From: Ignavibacteriales bacterium
GTDB taxonomy: Bacteria > Bacteroidota > Ignavibacteria > UBA10030
Direction of reading: 5' to 3'
Assembly: GCA_026390595.1 (NCBI GenBank)
Contig: JAPLFQ010000021.1
Span: forward strand, 248,001-312,000
Length of the DNA stretch: 64,000 nucleotides
Positions 62,097 to 64,000 of the stretch are shown one piece after another; positions within the stretch are counted from its first letter, which is position 1; each line of letters starts with the position of its first letter. The translations under genes were made by a program, and so were the position numbers. Below the pieces are notes generated by a model. It ran no database searches. It was not told the origin of the DNA and was given only the letters and a program-made list of their open reading frames with translations.

Positions 62097-62672
62097 TTAT
62101 TGGGATCCCGAACCTGGCCCAGTCGTAATCGACCTGAATTCCAGTGATGCCAGGATAGCATGAATTTGTTCAAGATGCCTCTCTTCGTGAACCCCGACGA
62201 ACGCCAACCACTGCGCCAGGTCGAGCGGCCCGAAGATCCAGTGGGGGAAGCGGACCAGGGTGGGGTCAACGGACTCGAGGCGCGGCCGGAGACTAAGAAG
62301 CTCCGCTTGGACGTCACGGAGAACTTTCAGCGAGTCGAGAGCTTTCACGGTGCCCGTCGCGCTGAATTTGTCGCGCGTAACATATTTCTCCGTCCGGCTT
62401 CTTTCGAGGTATGACTCGAGCGAGACCTCGAATGAATGGAGCGGTGGATGAGGCCCCGTTGCCGCTGCCGCCTTGTCGGTCAATGTCGTGATGAGTCGGA
62501 CAAGGGGACCTTCGACGAGAGCCAGATGTTCGAGAATTTTTTCGATCGACCAACCCCCGCTCACCGGTCGGTATCCCAGTTGTGCGACGCTGAGATCACG
62601 GGCGGACAGTTCAATCCCTGTGAATGCGCGTTCCTTTGCAGCGAAAATCCCGGCAAGGTCTCGGTACGTCAA
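62097..62672 (-). CDS. DinB-like domain protein
   Basis: About 191 residues. I chose the TTG at 62672, which has GGAGG seven bases upstream; the longer frame to 62768 adds sequence without a signal. The four-helix DinB_2 bundle shows GGWSIEKILEHLALVEGPLV and FVGVHEERHLEQIHAILASL, with metal ligands His in both (EHL, HEERHLEQ). Family members are thiol-dependent metalloenzymes of bacillithiol or mycothiol type, or of unknown function. Cytoplasmic. Confidence 0.85.
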   Translation of the reverse strand: MTYRDLAGIFAAKERAFTGIELSARDLSVAQLGYRPVSGGWSIEKILEHLALVEGPLVRLITTLTDKAAAATGPHPPLHSFEVSLESYLERSRTEKYVTRDKFSATGTVKALDSLKVLRDVQAELLSLRPRLESVDPTLVRFPHWIFGPLDLAQWLAFVGVHEERHLEQIHAILASLEFRSITTGPGSGSQ

Positions 62673-62783
62673 TGTGTATCCTCCAGGTTTTTTAAGCCCC
62701 GGCCTTTCAGCGCGATCAGCCGTGGGCCGCACACACCGATAATTGAACATCACGGTTGTAAGAATCAAACCACGGTCCGGGCT

Positions 62784-62993
62784 TCATCGTTCCCGCTTCA
62801 GGCTGGGCCATTCGACAAACACAGCAACGTAGAGCATCACGAAGATCACGACCGGAATAAGTACAAGCAGGCTGAGGCCCGGGTGGAAGCCCGCCTTTCC
62901 TGCAATTCTCCACAACAGCAGGATGAGCCCCACTCCGGAGATGGATTCTGTAAGCAGGATAAGGAGAAGCTCGGCGAAGCCAGGAGCAGCCAT
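62784..62993 (-). CDS. Small membrane protein
   Basis: 69 residues with two hydrophobic helices: ELLLILLTESISGVGLILLL and LSLLVLIPVVIFVMLYVAVF, ending in the basic SLKRER. No domain is recognised. It may be a small inner-membrane protein; its distribution is unknown to me. It lies between the DinB and lectin-like genes in the same direction. Confidence 0.6.
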   Translation of the reverse strand: MAAPGFAELLLILLTESISGVGLILLLWRIAGKAGFHPGLSLLVLIPVVIFVMLYVAVFVEWPSLKRER

Positions 62994-63069
62994 ACGCTGT
63001 CAGTTCTTCATGAGTACCAAGCGGAATTTGGACACGGGAAAAGAGAGAATTACAGGGAAAGGGCAAAAC

Positions 63070-63489
63070 CTACAGAATCCGTATGTTGACCGTCATCGAG
63101 CCGATATTGTCGTCAAATCCTTTCTGGGCGGGGAAGTCCGGAGCGCGGTCATCATTGGCGACAAAGTGAAGAGGACCCGGAACGCGAATCGTTATCGTAT
63201 CGGTGTCGCTGTTGAAATGCAGTACGTCTCCGTTGCCCGTGAGGATGAGCAGGCATCCCTCGGGAGCACCGGGTTTGTAGAAACCCTGGCCTGCAGGCGA
63301 GAAAATTCCTCCCGGACCGGTCAAACCGTGGTTTGCCGGATCGACGACGCCCCACATGCCTGCCGCAGAAATCTGTGCTGTCTCACCCCGGCCCAGCGAG
63401 ACCCTGCTGAACTGCCATTGAGGGTTGCGTGCCGCAACGACGAACGTCTCTTGGCGGGTGAACTTCAAATTTTCTCCTTCACGATTCAA
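63070..63489 (-). CDS. PA-IL (LecA)-like domain protein
   Basis: About 139 residues. I chose a TTG at 63489, preceded by AAGGGAG just after the HNH stop; GTG 63525 or TTG 63468 are alternatives. From about residue 25 the sequence fits a PA-IL-like beta-sandwich: QISAAGMWGVVDPANHGLTG, FYKPGAPEGCLLILTGNGD and FVANDDRAP with the calcium-site-like ending DDNIGSMTVNIRIL, which matches LecA NNSGSFSVNIG. LecA binds galactose through Ca2+. There is no signal peptide, which is also true of LecA. It overlaps no gene and probably follows the HNH endonuclease gene in one unit. Confidence 0.7.
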   Translation of the reverse strand: MNREGENLKFTRQETFVVAARNPQWQFSRVSLGRGETAQISAAGMWGVVDPANHGLTGPGGIFSPAGQGFYKPGAPEGCLLILTGNGDVLHFNSDTDTITIRVPGPLHFVANDDRAPDFPAQKGFDDNIGSMTVNIRIL

Positions 63490-63500
63490 CTTTCGCTCCC

Positions 63501-63860
63501 TTACCGTCGCTTCTTGCAACTCCACTCGGGATGGTCATCCCCTTTGTGCCGATTGTTCTCCCAATGTAACGGCCGGAGGTTGTCGACGTCATCCGCTCCC
63601 CCCTTCGCCACGGGAACGATGTGATCAATCTCCCAGCCGAATTCGGTCGCCTTCCCATAATCGTCCCTCTTGATCGTCGCACCACACGCGTCCCGCTTGA
63701 AATAGACAAACCACAGTTCCTGTTCCGCCTTCGCCCATACCTGTTCAATCGTTCTTGCCCCGAACGGTTCACCCATTGCTGTTGTGCCAGGCTGTCTTGT
63801 CAAGGCATCGTCCTCCAAGTTTGTTGACAGGATTGTCTCCACTTCCCATGTGAGTTTCAT
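63501..63860 (-). CDS. HNH endonuclease domain protein
   Basis: 119 residues. The HNH core is WEIDHIVPVAKGGADDVDNL (His in EIDH) plus PLHWENNRHKGD (Asn/His). One Cys is in RDACGATI and another in PEWSCKKRR; in many HNH proteins such Cys bind zinc. The N-terminal 45 residues do not match a known domain. It could be a restriction, homing or phage-type nuclease; no methyltransferase is near. Its ATG overlaps the stop of the partial gene upstream (ATATGA), suggesting coupled translation. Confidence 0.85.
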   Translation of the reverse strand: MKLTWEVETILSTNLEDDALTRQPGTTAMGEPFGARTIEQVWAKAEQELWFVYFKRDACGATIKRDDYGKATEFGWEIDHIVPVAKGGADDVDNLRPLHWENNRHKGDDHPEWSCKKRR

Positions 63861-64000
63861 ATGTTCCCTTTCTCATAGCTCCGTAATCGCACAACAACTT
63901 CTCTGATAACGTGCCGCATCTGCGCTTGTGTGCCCGTTTCATCCAGCATGACGCCGGCATTCTTCAAGTGCCGCTCCATCAGCGGGAATACTTCCGCTCC
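63857..64000 (-). CDS. C-terminus of an unidentified protein, cut by the window edge
   Basis: The last 47 codons before a TGA at 63857-63859 read FPLMERHLKNAGVMLDETGT, then QAQMRHVIREVVVRLRSYEK. Hydrophilic helices, no known domain. The stop overlaps the HNH start, so it is likely a partner gene of the same unit. Confidence 0.5.
   Translation of the reverse strand, partial: GAEVFPLMERHLKNAGVMLDETGTQAQMRHVIREVVVRLRSYEKGNI

Overview
The window comes from a bacterium of the Bacteroidota/Ignavibacteria-Chlorobi (FCB) side of the tree. Three lines of evidence in the sequence point there. First, three exported proteins end in a type IX secretion (T9SS) C-terminal sorting domain, each preceded by the NYPNPFNP linker typical of Ignavibacteria-like genomes. 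Second, at least seven intergenic sites match the Bacteroidota housekeeping promoter (TTG, 20 bases, then a TAnnTTTG-type box). Third, TonB-dependent receptor, M14, M1 and DUF1080 genes of FCB type are present. Almost all genes lie on the minus strand. I saw no tRNA, rRNA, insertion sequence or CRISPR array.

Region 1 (1-3.6 kb): a multi-PAS histidine kinase cut by the left edge, downstream of a divergent YchF GTPase. Region 2 (3.8-12.9 kb): one long minus-strand operon. It starts with an NtrC-like response regulator whose sigma-54 contact motif and arginine-finger region are degenerate. It continues with a DUF1080 3-keto-glycoside enzyme, two Tat-exported sugar isomerase/epimerases, two Gfo/Idh/MocA oxidoreductases (one Tat-exported), a 2,3-diketo-L-gulonate reductase-like enzyme, an SGNH hydrolase and a cupin. 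This looks like oxidative (3-keto) glycan breakdown outside the cytoplasm. Region 3 (13.2-16.5 kb): a frameshifted DUF169 gene and a quinol-type nitric oxide reductase with a palindromic operator-like site upstream.

Region 4 (16.5-25.0 kb) is the most unusual part. A compact operon encodes a 59-residue HTH protein, a TonB-dependent receptor, a fusion of a THEP1-like NTPase with a polytopic membrane domain, an aldolase paralogue without its Schiff-base lysine, an intact DhnA/LsrF-type aldolase fused to a four-cluster ferredoxin, and a tungsten-type aldehyde:ferredoxin oxidoreductase (AOR). I infer a coupled aldolase-ferredoxin-AOR module with its own uptake system; this is not a pathway I recognise.

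Region 5 (25-34.5 kb): secreted or periplasmic hydrolases (M14 peptidase, two glycosyl-hydrolase-like proteins, alpha/beta hydrolase), a lipoprotein and a free-standing AlaX-type tRNA editing domain. Region 6 (34.6-44.9 kb): a six-PAS hybrid kinase with its own promoter, a non-pyrrolysine MttB-like methyltransferase, an amino acid permease, a membrane-anchored metzincin and a class C beta-lactamase-like hydrolase. Region 7 (44.9-61.3 kb): anmK interrupted by one in-frame stop, a small outer-membrane barrel, a giant YCF48/Fn3 T9SS protein, a T9SS SGNH-like protein, an M1 aminopeptidase with HEAT repeats, a PQQ-type propeller, and another T9SS protein on the plus strand. Region 8 (61.4-64 kb): an NAD(P)-binding protein, a DinB protein, a small membrane protein, a PA-IL-like lectin and an HNH endonuclease.

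Several intergenic gaps carry low-complexity or palindromic repeats, and one of them appears to have rewritten the C-terminus of the permease.
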